Shown here in pieces: positions 8,955 through 18,708 of a stretch of 32,057 bases of DNA. Under the pieces are notes generated by a model that was not told the DNA's origin, did not search any database, and saw nothing but the letters and a program-made list of their open reading frames with translations. This stretch comes from Corinectria fuckeliana. Lineage: Eukaryota; Ascomycota; Sordariomycetes; Hypocreales; Nectriaceae. The stretch is taken from NCBI GenBank assembly GCA_019137255.1, contig WPDH01000257.1, positions 1-32,057 of the forward strand, in the 5' to 3' direction. The position numbers were made by a program, and so were the translations under genes. The number at the start of each line of letters is the position of its first letter. Position 1 is the stretch's first letter.

Positions 8955-11811
8955 TTAGATCTTGCATGACCCTCTACGGAGGAGATTATTCGTATCCAAA
9001 TCATCCTTAATCAATCCCAACTTCTTAACGTCGGCGTCTTTCATACCCCTCCTCGCGGTAGCCGCCTTGCCCCAATTCTCGCGACCTAATCCTGCACCCG
9101 CCAAGGTACTAAACACAGTCATGAATGTGTTATCGGGGTCTCGGACGATGGTATACGCTATCAGTCCTGCCTCGCCAGCGGCCTCGACCATCTGCAAAGC
9201 GGCTCGAATCGCGGCTATACTGCTCGCTGATGCCACTTCACCGACGATGGGGATGAAGAAGAGAAAGCCGCCGATGAAGTTGGCAATCATCGCCTCTCTC
9301 TCAGCCTTGGCAATCTTCTTGGCTTCCTTAACGACCTTTTCCATGCTCTCCACTGCCTGAGCTATTGTCAGCGCCGGGAGAGACGCTGCGTCGACTAAGT
9401 CTGACCAGCTGAGCTGGGAATCCAGATCGCCGATGGTCTTGAGTAGCTGGAGGCGCTGGAGGAGGTTCTTGGACTTGTCGTACGACTTGCTAATCACGTC
9501 CTTGGGGTTGAAAACCTCGATTTTGTCGCTGGCTTGAGGATAGTTCCAGAACCAATCATCCTGTCTCCTCTGACACTCCTTGATGTCTTCGCCAGCTATC
9601 TGACACCTGTTGGCGACTTTCATGTTGATATCCCCGAACTTAATCCAGCCCTTTTTAATGCCAGAGTCGTTTGCGATAGCCTTGTAGAAGCCATCCGAGT
9701 CTTGCAGAGTAAATGTCGTATTAGGAACTGTTGTGTGGAGCCAGTTGATGCCATCTGAGCCGTCCTTGTAGACTGTTGGACAGGTGACTGTCACCGTTCC
9801 CATGCTGTTCTTGCAGCCGGATGATTTATCGCAGTTATTCGCGCAACTAGCGAAATTGCAGCTGCTGTAACACGTCCTATATTTGGTTTCCTCGCACTTG
9901 AAGTAGTCGCCGGCGTGTCTGTTGCCCATGAAGGCGTTGATCTGAGACGGAACCTGCTCCTTGGTGTACTCCTCGTAGACCTTGAACCTGTTGTCGTAGC
10001 CGTCATCAATCAGGCTGTTGTACCTGCTCAGTGTATCGTCCATGATGCTGATTTCAATATTGACAAGATACTGCTCTATGCAATAGGATGGGACCTTAGA
10101 CTTTCGGTTCTTGAGTTGACTCAGGCTGGTGAAGTCAGAGTCACAGTCCTCGAAAGGATCACTGATCGTGGCCACGTAGTTTGGGTCGTAATTATCCTCT
10201 TCTTCGCTGGTGCCGCTGACAAAGAGTTAGTATACGACGCTTTCATTCTAGTGAAAAGTGACTTACTCGAGAAACTCCTGTAAATCGACCGCCTAGTCGG
10301 ATGTTCCCGCGAAATTGTAGGACGCATAGAGCTTCGCCCGGGATGCCTTGGTATCTTCGTCTATGTAGGCAACCCACTCTGTGTTGTTGTAAACCAGTAT
10401 ATTGGACCCAGCATCAGTCCACTGCTTTGTCACCTTGCCGTAGTCGATGATGTCTTGAATCTCTGCGTCTGAGATGTAGCTAGCAGTGTTGGTATAACGA
10501 CCCTTTGCTGCGTTTGATACTTGTGGGCTGCCTGTGAACTTGCACGTCGGCCTAGTGTAGCTGGCCTGAGCCATCTTGAAAGATTGCCTGTAACTCGAAA
10601 CTCTGACCACGACCTTATGAGTTCCTGCCTTTGGCAGTAGTGCCAGGAGCGCCGGTGGCTGCCTTGGCGATGACGCAAAAATCGTCAGTCATTCCGTATT
10701 TGCCCCAGATGTTACAGCAAACGTTCAAGGGACAAGGATTCAAATCGGCCCAGGCGTCACTGCCAGAAGATGGCTTCTTGGTACCGGGAACATGCGGCCC
10801 GCAGACAGCATCAGAGATGGACGAAGGGAATGGGGGCGTGCTGGTGCTCAGACAGATGGACGTTCCACGCCAGAGCAACTTGCACCTGTTCTAGCCCCAC
10901 ATCTTTTTGTTAAACGTCTCAATCTTCTCCGCGGTTATTCTGTGAGACACAGCAATGGTGGCACAGTTGTCATCCGCCTTGGTGGCATAAGCAGCGTAAG
11001 AACCGTCCTTGCCAGGCTTGGGTGCGATGTCGGGGAGTTTGCCACGGGTATAACAGACGGGCTGACCAACCATCAAGGAGGAGCAGAACTTGGAGTCGCT
11101 GTGAATCTTGGTGAAGTCAGCGGCCTTAAGTTGGCACTTTTTAGCCATAGACGCGCAGGAGTCGCTGCTGATGACAGACTTCGTCTTGCAAGTGCCATCA
11201 GAGTTGGAAGCAGGGGTGGGATCGGGCAGCGTGCCGGCAGAGCAGCAGACCTTTTGCCCGGGAACAAGAGTGTTACAGAAGGTCTTGGCTGAGTTGTACT
11301 TTTTCAAGTCTGCCAGCTTAATGCCGCATCGTTTGGCCACAGCTTCGCAGCCGTCGTTGGCCTTAACTTCAGTAGTCTTACAAGTAGCTCTAGCGGCGAG
11401 CCTTGACCCCGACTAAGCGTGGGCGGCTTCTAATGATACGGAGGACGAGGATGTTGGTTTCTTTGCACGCCTCCGTAGCAGGTATATTTAGAGATGCAGA
11501 CAGATAGTTAGGCACCCTTTGCCCTTTAGACAGGGACATACCAGCGTGAAACAGAACTACTACTACTTTGCAAGCCGCCAAGCTAGGTTCGGCGGGGAAT
11601 AGGAACCATCATGAGTCGATGACAAGTCGTCAGAGGCGGCCGAGTCAGCGCCAGCAGATTGGCACCACGAGGGACATGCCTAAACTGCTTGCGTCCGGTT
11701 GACAGATACGTGCCACTCCTTAAGGCTTGCATCTTGACTAAGAGTAGCAGTTGCTATTGTCCTTGCCGCTAAGAGTAGTGAGATGAGAGGAGATTGTAAA
11801 GAAAGAATCAT
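8955..11811 (-). pseudogene. LysM/chitin-binding chitinase relative lacking GH18 core
   Basis: Remnant of a secreted killer-toxin-type fungal chitinase (class V, LysM plus ChtBD1 plus GH18). From the start at 11811: a signal peptide (MILSLQSPLISLLLAA), a degraded Cys-containing segment, two clear LysM domains (about 11230-11385 and 11040-11200) and a weaker third, then a hevein-type ChtBD1 (NPCPLNVCCNIWG, 10690-10760). The reading then jumps at about 10610-10625 straight to the last part of a GH18 barrel (SSYRQSFKM, GSNILVYNNTEW), changing frame by one base. The whole central barrel with the DxxDxDxE catalytic motif, roughly 250 residues, is absent. A 51-nt intron (10216-10266) and a long open C-terminal domain (to 8955, hydrophobic helix FIGGFLFFIPIVG) follow. 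Stops at 11680-11682, 11413-11415, 10891-10893 and 10293-10295 fit CpA-to-TpA changes. Several Cys and Gly are replaced (KYGMTDDF, SYTRPTC). Not a functional chitinase. Confidence 0.85.
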
Positions 11812-12888
11812 GATGAACGAGAGGAGGCCCACTGGCCGTTACCGATAGTGAGAATAATGAATGTGTAGCAAATAAATTGTAGTAAGATGGGATCTAATGA
11901 AAAGAATATGCGATCTGGTGGAAAAGGAATGTGAGCCCCAACAAGAGGGAAGAATGAAGGCCTTGGAAGGGACAGAATAAGGTGAAAGAGGCCGTTTCCT
12001 CCAAGACGATATTAGTGAGAGTAAACCATGCCTCATTTCAACCATAACCCTCTTATAGGCACAGGTTCGATACCCTTGCACGAAATGCGCCAAGAATGAG
12101 TTAAGATCGGTCCACATCAATGCATATAAGTGATCCCTGCTACTAGGTACGCACACACATGTAGCTGCGGCTGCAGCCGAGGTCAGTAGAACGGATCCTC
12201 CGTGTTCACACTCTCGGCAGGCAGAATCCGTCGAATCGTTAATCAGCGGCTAGGCTGAAAACGTTTCAGCTGTATCCCTGTAGTCTTACATACATGGTTA
12301 CATGGTTAGATACATGGAAGGCTATGGTTAAGGTTGTTTGTAACTAATTATCACGCTTCGCCCTAGTCTCGCGACCAGTCTGCACCAACGCAACAAAACG
12401 AGATAACCCAATTCACATATCTATGTTCGGCATCTTCTGAAAGTAGTTACCTAGATGGAGACGTGGAAGACTTTGGAGCTTTGGCTGCGCCTTTAATTTC
12501 GGCTTAATGAAGCTGTAACAGGCTGATGATAAGCCAACAGTTAACAGCTGTTAGCTAACTTACCTTCGGCTTCTTCTCCTTCTCTATCTGTACATTTGTT
12601 GATTAGTCGCAAGACAAATCCGGAACTTATATGTTCGGAATATCTTATAAGCGAGTGTTTATCCCGATATGAGGAGTATACTAGCCCCACGTTATAGTAG
12701 ATATTTCAGTATGCAAGGGACGTTTATCTTTTGCGAGAGTCACAACCAACACACTTTCTCGCGGGCGTACCAGACCACACTTCATCGCCAACCAACAGAC
12801 CCTCTCAGCTCGGACCGATCCAAGAACTCGTGCCAACAGGGAGTGCCAACAAGGAAGCGATCTCTGCTTTCTTCTTCTCCTTAATTTT
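11812..12888. other. Intergenic region, chitinase relative / 2EXR
   Basis: About 1.1 kb with no recognised protein or RNA gene. It contains the promoter side of the chitinase relative (minus strand) and the upstream side of the 2EXR remnant. A short tandem TACATGGTTA-like repeat lies at about 12290-12320 and a palindrome at 12168-12179. Confidence 0.45.
12168..12179. promoter_or_regulatory. CGG-N6-CCG perfect palindrome
   Basis: CGGCTGCAGCCG is a perfect 12-bp palindrome matching the CGG-N6-CCG spacing used by some Zn2Cys6 regulators. It is 357 bp upstream of the chitinase-relative start codon. Function is inferred only from the pattern; a 12-bp palindrome can occur by chance. Confidence 0.3.
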
Positions 12889-13586
12889 TTTCCAAGTCCT
12901 TTCCAATAGCCACCGCCTCGTTCCACCCCTTCCTGCGCCTCCACTTTGAGCTCCGTGCCCTCATTTGGGGCTTCACAGCAGCTCCTCGTATTGTTCACAT
13001 CCGCACCGACACAACAGACTTTTCATCGCCTACGCCACCCCCTGCAGTCATACAAGCGAGCCAGAAAGCCTGTCAGTATACGCCTTATCGGAAATTCTTC
13101 TTCACCACAACCAACAGCAGGTCTAAGCCTCGCTACATCTAGGTCAACTTTAAGACAGATATGATCTACGTTGAGGATGAAAACCCGGAACGCCTTGCGC
13201 CTCATTTGGCAGAAATACAGCGTCTCAAGTTTACAATTCTGGCGGATAAGGACCAACTGATATATAGCTTCTTCTTTCACAATAGCAACCAGTTTTTAGG
13301 AGACTTCACGGCACTACAAGAGCTCCACATGGTGATAGAAGACTATATCAGGCTATAGGGCACCACGTTCGAGGCCTTCTTTTACGGATGTCCCAGGGAG
13401 AATGTCAGGTTTCTTGATCCCCAGTCGGGACTCTTGCTAAACGGATTTCAGCTGGAAATGGCATATTTATAGGGAGCAGAGAATGGAAGACTTGTGTGCG
13501 ATGTGGATGATGTTGACACAGAGGTAATGTAGATCCTCAAGGATAAATATGATTTGAAGTTGAATAAGCTCGCAGAGATAGAATAA
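12889..13586 (+). pseudogene. 2EXR-domain protein remnant
   Basis: One unshifted frame reads as a 2EXR-type fungal protein, a large F-box-like family of unknown function. The diagnostic start is FELRALIWGFTAAPRIVHI at 12945 onward, followed by QASQKACQYTPYRKFFF, VNFKTDMIYVEDENPERLA, then an alpha/beta tail ending KLNKLAEIE before TAA 13584-13586. In-frame stops: TAG 13140-13142, 13356-13358, 13470-13472 and 13530-13532, all explainable as Trp or Gln codons altered at CpA. An in-frame TAA at 12882-12884 precedes the conserved start, and no convincing ATG is left, so the true N-terminus is lost or lies in the open stretch upstream (from 12669). Confidence 0.72.
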
Positions 13587-13689
13587 GTTAACAAGGCGTT
13601 CTCGATTAAGTGACTACCTTTTTAAATGACTCAATGGAATTTATTAATATACATGCAAACAAATAGACCTTAACCCTCTACCACAACCC

Positions 13690-14029
13690 CCTAATATTAC
13701 AACATAGACACTAACTTCCTCACTAAACTGTACGCGTATATACTTCAGCTCTCGTTCCGCTTAATACCCTTTGACCTTAGCATCAATGCTAGCATAGGCC
13801 TAAATCACAATTGTATGGTCTCGAGGGTTCTTCTCTAGGTAAAACAAGAGATGTTGGTGCTAGCCATCAATAGTGCCTGGTACGAAAGCCACTAGGTCTC
13901 AGATCATCCTGGTTACTAGGCCGCGAGTAAGCCGGCCATGTTGACACATGTGAGCTAGGGCACAAAAGGTTTTCAGGTCAAAAGATCAGGGCGAGGGAGA
14001 TTAGTGGGGGCGACACCGGAATCAGACAT
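13690..14029 (-). pseudogene. Unrecognised coding remnant
   Basis: Starting at an ATG (14029) reading MSDSGVAPTNLPRPDLLT, the minus strand shows several protein-like runs broken by stops and at least one frame change. The best is AFVPGTIDG-stop-HQHLLFYLEKNPRDHTIVI at about 13815-13895, continuing with two further Gln-compatible stops. I do not recognise the family; it may belong to the repeat that follows at 14099. Low confidence that this was a gene. Confidence 0.25.
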
Positions 14030-14098
14030 GGTATGGTTAGTTAGATGAAAGATAGGCAAGCAACAATGTTAAGTAAGAGTTGAGTGATGATCTGTCTG

Positions 14099-14243
14099 TG
14101 CTGTTGATTTTGCTGTTAATTGTTTACCAACCGAACTAGCACCTGCCTAACAGTGCACTTAGGTTAATAGTTAACCAAGTAATATCGACTAATGTGATTG
14201 CCTAGCGCACTTGACTATGTCTTTACAGCAACTAAGGCAGGTG
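14099..14243 (+). repeat. Dispersed short repeat, copy 1
   Basis: Shares its first 45 bp (CTGTTGAYTTTRCTGT then TGTTTACCAACCGA) and its final 24 bp (TTTRCAGCAMCTAAGGCAGGT) with 20279-20396 in the same orientation. Within it, ACCTGCCT (14141-14148) and AGGCAGGT (14235-14242) are inverted, like terminal repeats of a miniature element about 100 bp long. Many differences between copies are transitions at CpA/TpG sites. A further ACCTGCCTAAG lies at 14732-14742. Confidence 0.7.
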
Positions 14244-14259
14244 TTAGTGGGTGACCTCC

Positions 14260-14790
14260 TATAATAGAAGATATGTATTATATTTTCCAGTTATAGCAAT
14301 ATATAATATATACTATATAGATACTAAGTACTAAGCTGGCCTAAATACTAAATATAATATAATAAGTATTAAATTAACTTGCTTATAAGTACTATAAGAG
14401 CTTAAGTATCTAAGATAATAAATCTAGTTATATATCTAGTATTATACTAGATAATATATAATCTTACTAGAGATAATAGTTTTTTATATATACTAATATA
14501 TTAGTAAGATAGTATTATAAAATAATAAGATAATAAAATAATAAGATAATAAAATATAATAAGATTATTATAAATTTAAATAAGTAAGTCTAGTTATATT
14601 ATAAAGTTACTAAAATAGAGTTTTTATCTTCTAAGCTTATAACTATTATATTTTCTAGTTATAGTAAAATATAGTATATAAGCACTAATACTAAGTACTA
14701 AGCTAGCCTAAATAGTAAATATAATACTATAACCTGCCTAAGAGCAAGATGTCTTAACTTTTAGTATAGCAGATAATATATATTAACTGC
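14260..14790. repeat. AT island with 82-bp direct repeats
   Basis: A short island with the same composition as the big transposon blocks. Two similar direct repeats, 14277-14358 and 14645-14725, share ATTATATTTTCYAGTTATAG and TACTAAGTACTAAGCT, separated by about 290 bp. A simple AATAAGATAATAAA tandem run occurs at about 14518-14560. This is probably a small RIP-mutated transposon or solo fragment; type not identified. Confidence 0.6.
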
Positions 14791-14894
14791 TAGCCATATG
14801 ATTTCTTCCCTCTTCTCTACATATTAATATCCCGCCTAGATATTAAACTCGTTCGCGCATAGAACTTCTAATCTTACAGAAAAGCGGATCAATT

Positions 14895-15337
14895 GTGGCA
14901 CCTTTTCCCGAGTGCGCAAAGTTCACTGCTCATCTCCAAAGCATCCTGCACTTTTACCAACGTCACGGCTCAGACCTACAGGCTACCAAGGATTTTGCTG
15001 AGGTCCTGGCTCACTGTGGCTGATATTTCTTTGAGCGAGGAGAGACAGATTCTGCATTGCAAGTTCTCCTAGTCGCTGAAACCATTTGTTCTAGGCTTGA
15101 TGAAAAATATCGCTAGACACTGGGCTTAGTGTATAACAACTTGGGTGCGGCTTACATGCTAAGGCGAGAAGAATACGGGCCTGGCATACACACTCCTGGC
15201 GATCCAAGATCGAGAGAAGTCAATCATGAGGGCCGACCCAGAGATACTTCAGCTACGTACTTCATACATGAATTACGCCAATGATATGCAACTGGGCCAT
15301 TCATTTGATCGGAAGACTGCAATTGAATTTTACTCTA
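14895..15337 (+). pseudogene. TPR-repeat protein fragment
   Basis: Helical-repeat reading with tetratricopeptide spacing: FAEVLAHCG-stop-YFFERGETDSALQVLLVAE, then GLVYNNLGAAYMLRREEY. After a frame change near 15182 it continues LAYTLLAIQDREKSIMRADP and SYMNYANDMQLGHSFDRKTA. TPR arrays like this form the C-terminal sensor of fungal NLR-type (NACHT/NB-ARC) proteins and of other scaffolds. Two internal stops (TGA about 15021, TAG about 15114) are present. Homology stops at about 15337, where the neighbouring minus-strand gene's stop codon (15330-15332) begins. No start or end of its own remains, so it is a captured fragment. Confidence 0.6.
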
Positions 15338-16081
15338 GTATAAAAAAGAGAGCTACTATACATGTTAAGACTAGAGCAGTTACAGAAATTGAATTATTAA
15401 CCCTCACTGCAGCTCCCTTATACGCCCACAACTCACATTGCCCATGCTTGTTGTTATATTCCGCCGCTGAGTTAATAGCAAAGCTCTTAATTGAGTATGG
15501 AACCGTCTGGCATTGGCCACTATCATCAGTCTGACAACTCGTCTCGAACCAAGGGTAGTCATCTTCGTCGACATTATCGCCATCGACAATTTGCTGGCAA
15601 TCCGGGAATGCATATATGTAAAATACCCATGGACTATCTTCCCCAGCTTCGATATCACCCGTTCGGTTAAGTTGCTCGTACCAGACGCGGGAGTAGTTCG
15701 TCTTGGAGTTGAAATGATCACGATTCTGGAGGAGCCAGTCGATGCCGTTCGGTTGGATCACGTCGCCGTCCCGGTCGTAGACCGGACTGGTGGCATTTTG
15801 AAACCCCGTGTCGTTGGATTGAGAGAAGATCTCAGTGAGGTTGAAGCAGGTGAATCCCGTCGGAATGCTAGATGTCGTGAGGACGAGGGCATCTGAGGTG
15901 TCGTTGGAGTCGCAAGAGCCCTGCTTATCATCGGCAAAGAATGCGACCGTGATATTTCCATTACTTAACGCGCCATTAGTAAAAGCCTAATGGTGAACAA
16001 GGAGGACTAGTCTCACCCGCGTACCCCCTGCGCATAGGCACGCAGTGAAAGCAGGGCAATCAGTGATAGTTGGTTGAACAT
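15330..16081 (-). CDS. Secreted N-glycosylated protein with C-terminal anchor
   Basis: Two-exon gene, 232 residues: exon 1 16081-16017, 53-nt intron 15964-16016 (donor GTGAGA, branch TACTAAT, acceptor TTAAG), exon 2 15963-15330. The protein starts MFNQLSLIALLSLRAYAQG, a good signal peptide, and ends with ISVTALVLTCIVALFFILE, a hydrophobic tail typical of GPI-anchor or membrane-anchor signals. Between them are about eight N-x-S/T sequons (NIT, NDT, NLT, NAT, NYS, NRT and others) and six Cys. No stop or frameshift, in contrast with its neighbours. Family not recognised; likely a cell-surface or secreted glycoprotein and a possible effector. A TATA-like box lies 65 bp upstream. Its stop codon abuts the TPR fragment tail-to-tail. 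Confidence 0.75.
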
Positions 16082-16145
16082 GGTGATGCCTCAGGGTCGG
16101 TCTGGCGTGGTGGCTTTTGGACAAAGCAATAAGGGAACAGAACAT

Positions 16146-16152
16146 GTTTATA
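16146..16152 (-). promoter_or_regulatory. TATA-like box of the glycoprotein gene
   Basis: Read on the minus strand the site is CTATAAACATG, about 65 bp upstream of the start codon at 16081. Spacing is reasonable for a fungal core promoter; pattern-based only. Confidence 0.35.
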
Positions 16153-16639
16153 GAAGAAGAAGGAAGAATGAAACGTGCGGGCCTGAGGCCAGTGCTGGCA
16201 ACTACGTCATGGTGTTCCGCTTCTGAGGCATCAATGTCGATCTTTTGCACGGTCAACAACAGCCAACAGCGAGTCACACCACGTTGCGCCCATCATTTCC
16301 GTTGGATACGTCACTACATGCCAGGTAACCTTTGAGTTAAGCTTATCTAATTCCCTACTAAGTCATCACAAGCGCCAACGCACGCATTGACGAAAGCGGC
16401 TTGACTGGGGTCCTCGGCCCTCTACTAGCCGTGCTGATCGCTTACACACCGAGAGATTACGGCGCTAACTACTTCTTTTTCGTTGGTTTGAATCCCTGCT
16501 ACAGCGGAAGTGTGCCTTACCAGTCAAGGGATATCCTGCAAGGGAGCCTTTACTATACAGCCCGCAGATCGTGTCTCTGGACATTGAATGAAGGATCACT
16601 TTGAACCAACTACGGAAGCTACCCTGTCGTACATGTACT

Positions 16640-16702
16640 CAACGCATTACCCAAGCCCGCTCCGACCTGTTTGCAATCCCAACGCGTTACCCGAGCCCGC
16701 TC
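16640..16702. repeat. Two 23-bp direct repeats, 40-bp period
   Basis: 16640-16662 and 16680-16702 are identical except for two positions (CGCATTACCCA versus CGCGTTACCCG). Both differences are A/G at a CpA/CpG step. They lie just beyond the stop codon of the small Cys-rich gene on the minus strand, in its probable 3' untranslated region. Confidence 0.75.
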
Positions 16703-16728
16703 AGAATGACTTGAACCATATTTCCAAT

Positions 16729-17117
16729 TCACGTCGCATCTCCTGTTTGGGGTCTCAGTCAAGCTCTTTGACTGAAGAGTAAACATCTCCTTACCACGGC
16801 ATTGAAAGATTGGGGCAGGGTGGCCGACATTTCTGCACGAGCCAGCGCAAACACCGTACTTATTGTCGTTGTCGGCGTTCTCTCTAAGGAAGCATTTCTC
16901 CTTGCACTCGGCAGCTTTCGGTGGCATTTTGTTAGCACTACTAAAATACGATTTGCTCAAAGCCGGCCCGTGTTCGCTCACAGGTGTCGAATGCGTCGTT
17001 GACAGGGCCTTCACCGCCGTCGTCGCAGGGCGGAATGTCGTTCTGTCTACCCTCTAAGATTGGGGCCGCCAGAGCAGTCATGGCAGTGAGAGAGAGCATG
17101 AAAAGTTGAAGCTTCAT
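16729..17117 (-). CDS. Small secreted cysteine-rich protein
   Basis: Three-exon model, 89 residues: exons 17117-16982, 16914-16795 and 16742-16729, introns of 67 nt (branch TGCTAAC) and 50 nt (donor GTAAGG, acceptor AACAG). The N-terminus MKLQLFMLSLTAMTALAAP is a clear signal peptide followed by ILEGR. The mature part has six Cys (PPC, AEC, EKC, GVC, GSC, FQC), enough for three disulfides, and ends CRGDAT. Size, secretion and cysteine content fit a fungal effector or defence-like peptide; no named family is recognised. If the second intron is not spliced, the frame stays open to 16619, giving a longer form with three extra Cys. No RIP-type stop is present. TATA-like box about 96 bp upstream. 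Confidence 0.7.
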
Positions 17118-17212
17118 CTTGGGGATAATGTCTTTCGGGGTCAAGCTGTACGAGAAGATGTGGAATTGAAGGAGATGGGCAGTTTCCAGCAACGGTGATG
17201 GTCTACAGTCCA

Positions 17213-17220
17213 CTATTTAT
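17213..17220 (-). promoter_or_regulatory. TATA-like box of the small Cys-rich gene
   Basis: Minus-strand ATAAATAG about 96 bp upstream of the start codon at 17117, followed by a pyrimidine-rich leader. Pattern-based. Confidence 0.4.
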
Positions 17221-17338
17221 GTCACCAGGGCGACTCTTCAGCAATGTGATGCGAGCCGAAGAATTCGATTTCTCCTTTAGTGCCCTAGTCGACGGAATTG
17301 CTATTGAAGTGTTCTGAGCATATCAATCGGCGATTCAT

Positions 17339-17845
17339 TCATACATACGTCACACGTCTCAGCTCGAGAGGATTGGACCGTGACCTCAACCTGGCTGTGC
17401 TGGGTCTTTCGTCCAGAACCTCACCAACGGGCAGACGCAATGCTGAGTCCAGAACGCCTCCGTTTATTTCCAGTGCGGGATCGGCAACAGGCATGGTGGC
17501 TTGAGGACCAGGCCGCATCACCCGCCTCATCTGTGGGTTCCTTTGCGTCCAGACTAAGGCCCCCAATGCAGATCTCCATCCAGTTGTCACAACGAGCAGC
17601 CAGAGGTATGTGCCGACAGCTAACATGATCTCATACCCGAGCTTCGCCCCAAACTGTCTCACCTGTTGGGGGGATGAATCACCAACATCGACAGGGGCCT
17701 CGATCCCACAGAGGACATCTTAGACTGCTGGGTGGCTCCTCAACCTATCAAGGGACACTATTGTGGAGAGAAGGGTGTAGGCCTTACCGCGGGGCTGAAT
17801 GACCTTTGCAGCCAACACGCATTTCAGATATTCGTTTGGGACATT
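17339..17845 (-). pseudogene. Membrane-protein gene remnant
   Basis: A minus-strand frame of about 169 codons reads YLKCVLAAKVIQPRGKAYTLL, then after one TAA (17720-17722, Gln-compatible) DVLCGIEAPVDVG and RQFGAKLGYEIMLAVGTYLW, one or two membrane helices. A polar, Pro/Arg-rich tail follows to a stop at 17339. An in-frame TGA just upstream of 17845 ends the legible part. It looks like the C-terminal third of an integral membrane protein of unknown family. The Met at 17662 could start a shortened product, but I see no support for that. Confidence 0.45.
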
Positions 17846-18044
17846 GCCCAGTCTTACTCAATCGGTACACATACACATAGTTACTATAGAAAGAGCTTAA
17901 GAGTAATGTATCTTCAACCTAGGACGGCTGTGAGCGGCCAAGTATTGATCTGCTGGGCTTATTTATTAGGGTCACCTTGCGAGCTGAACGATCCGCTCAT
18001 CCTTTAGTGTTACGAGTCGTGAGTTACTGTGCCCAAAATAACAT

Positions 18045-18489
18045 TTGAAAACTTTGGGGGCTGTATTATCTTTCGCTGATCATTTGCAAGCATATACCAA
18101 AGAGTTTGATGAGCTATCACAGTTGCTCAATCTGACGACTGAACCATCCCAGACTGTAACCATCGCTGCGCTTGCCTATCTGACATCATGCTACTGTCCT
18201 GCAACTGGTATCGGTCGGATGGAGGAGCTAACTTTGGAATGAGCCCGCGGGTTGCGACTCGTTTCTGTGATGATCATGACGTATAGCCTTAGCTTGCTTG
18301 GGCGCAGACTATTCCTCACCTCAAGTCGACGATGATCTCATTGAACCCATAATCATGCATCTCCAAACCCTTCTCCCTGTTGCCAAGTCCGTAGAGCTCA
18401 AAGGATCATTAAAAAAGCCTCAGTCTGTGACATCATCTTATCGCTCAAGTATCAGCCCAGCTGTCGGCCTAAGTGATTGGCACGGATAG
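18045..18489 (+). pseudogene. Possible C-terminal remnant of a Zn2Cys6 transcription factor
   Basis: The plus strand reads KTLGAVLSFADHLQAYTKEF and TVTIAALAYLTSCYC, stops at 18240, stays legible in the same frame as MTYSLSLLG, then shifts by one base to GADYSSPQVDDDLIEPIIMH, ending at 18489. The helical layout with an S-C-Y segment resembles the regulatory C-terminus of many fungal zinc-cluster regulators, but the DNA-binding cluster itself is not seen upstream. A stop plus a frameshift make it non-functional. Identification is tentative. Confidence 0.35.
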
Positions 18490-18597
18490 GCAGCTGCCGT
18501 ATGCAGCTCGACTCCTAGCCAGCCATTTTAAAAGACTACGGCGGACTGAGTAGAGTTTGATGCCAAGCAGAGGCCGAGATATCCATCGAAGCAAACA

Positions 18598-18603
18598 TAT
18601 AAA
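18598..18603 (+). promoter_or_regulatory. TATA box of the 313-residue protein gene
   Basis: TATAAA at 18598-18603, about 106 bp before the ATG at 18709, followed by a C/T-rich leader that ends in a CACCAGC-ATG context. A good fungal core-promoter arrangement by pattern. Confidence 0.45.
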
Positions 18604-18708
18604 GGTGCTGTCGTTTGTCGAGGAGAAAATCAGCCATCTAACTCAATCAATCCCACTTGCAACACTTCTAGTAACCTTCACCACCTCTCATCCACTTTTA
18701 CCACCAGC

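Larger units (their letters stand above)
16082..16728. other. Intergenic region between the two secreted-protein genes
   Basis: About 650 bp of normal composition with no recognised gene. It holds the promoter side of the glycoprotein gene and, near its right end, two 23-bp direct repeats (16640-16702). Confidence 0.4.

Noticed and set aside
8962..10283. Plus-strand open frames opposite the chitinase C-terminal domain
   Set aside because: Shadows of a long, domain-bearing minus-strand frame.
10600..10640. Missing GH18 core explained by an intron
   Set aside because: The two halves are directly adjacent in the DNA; there is no room for an intron and no GH18 core sequence elsewhere in the window.
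12055..12085. tRNA B-box-like GGTTCGATACC
   Set aside because: No matching A box upstream, and the T-stem and acceptor bases do not pair.
14518..14560. AATAAGATAATAAA repeats as a CRISPR-like array
   Set aside because: Simple AT tandem without unique spacers, in a fungal genome.
16484..16500. Second B-box-like string GGTTTGAATCC
   Set aside because: T-stem bases do not pair and there is no cloverleaf upstream.
16619..17014. 131-codon minus-strand frame as a separate protein
   Set aside because: Its first Met lies in the first intron region of the small Cys-rich gene; the true N-terminus with a signal peptide is in another frame joined by splicing.
17380..17628. 82-codon plus-strand frame
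   Set aside because: Antisense to the membrane-protein remnant, which has the better protein character.
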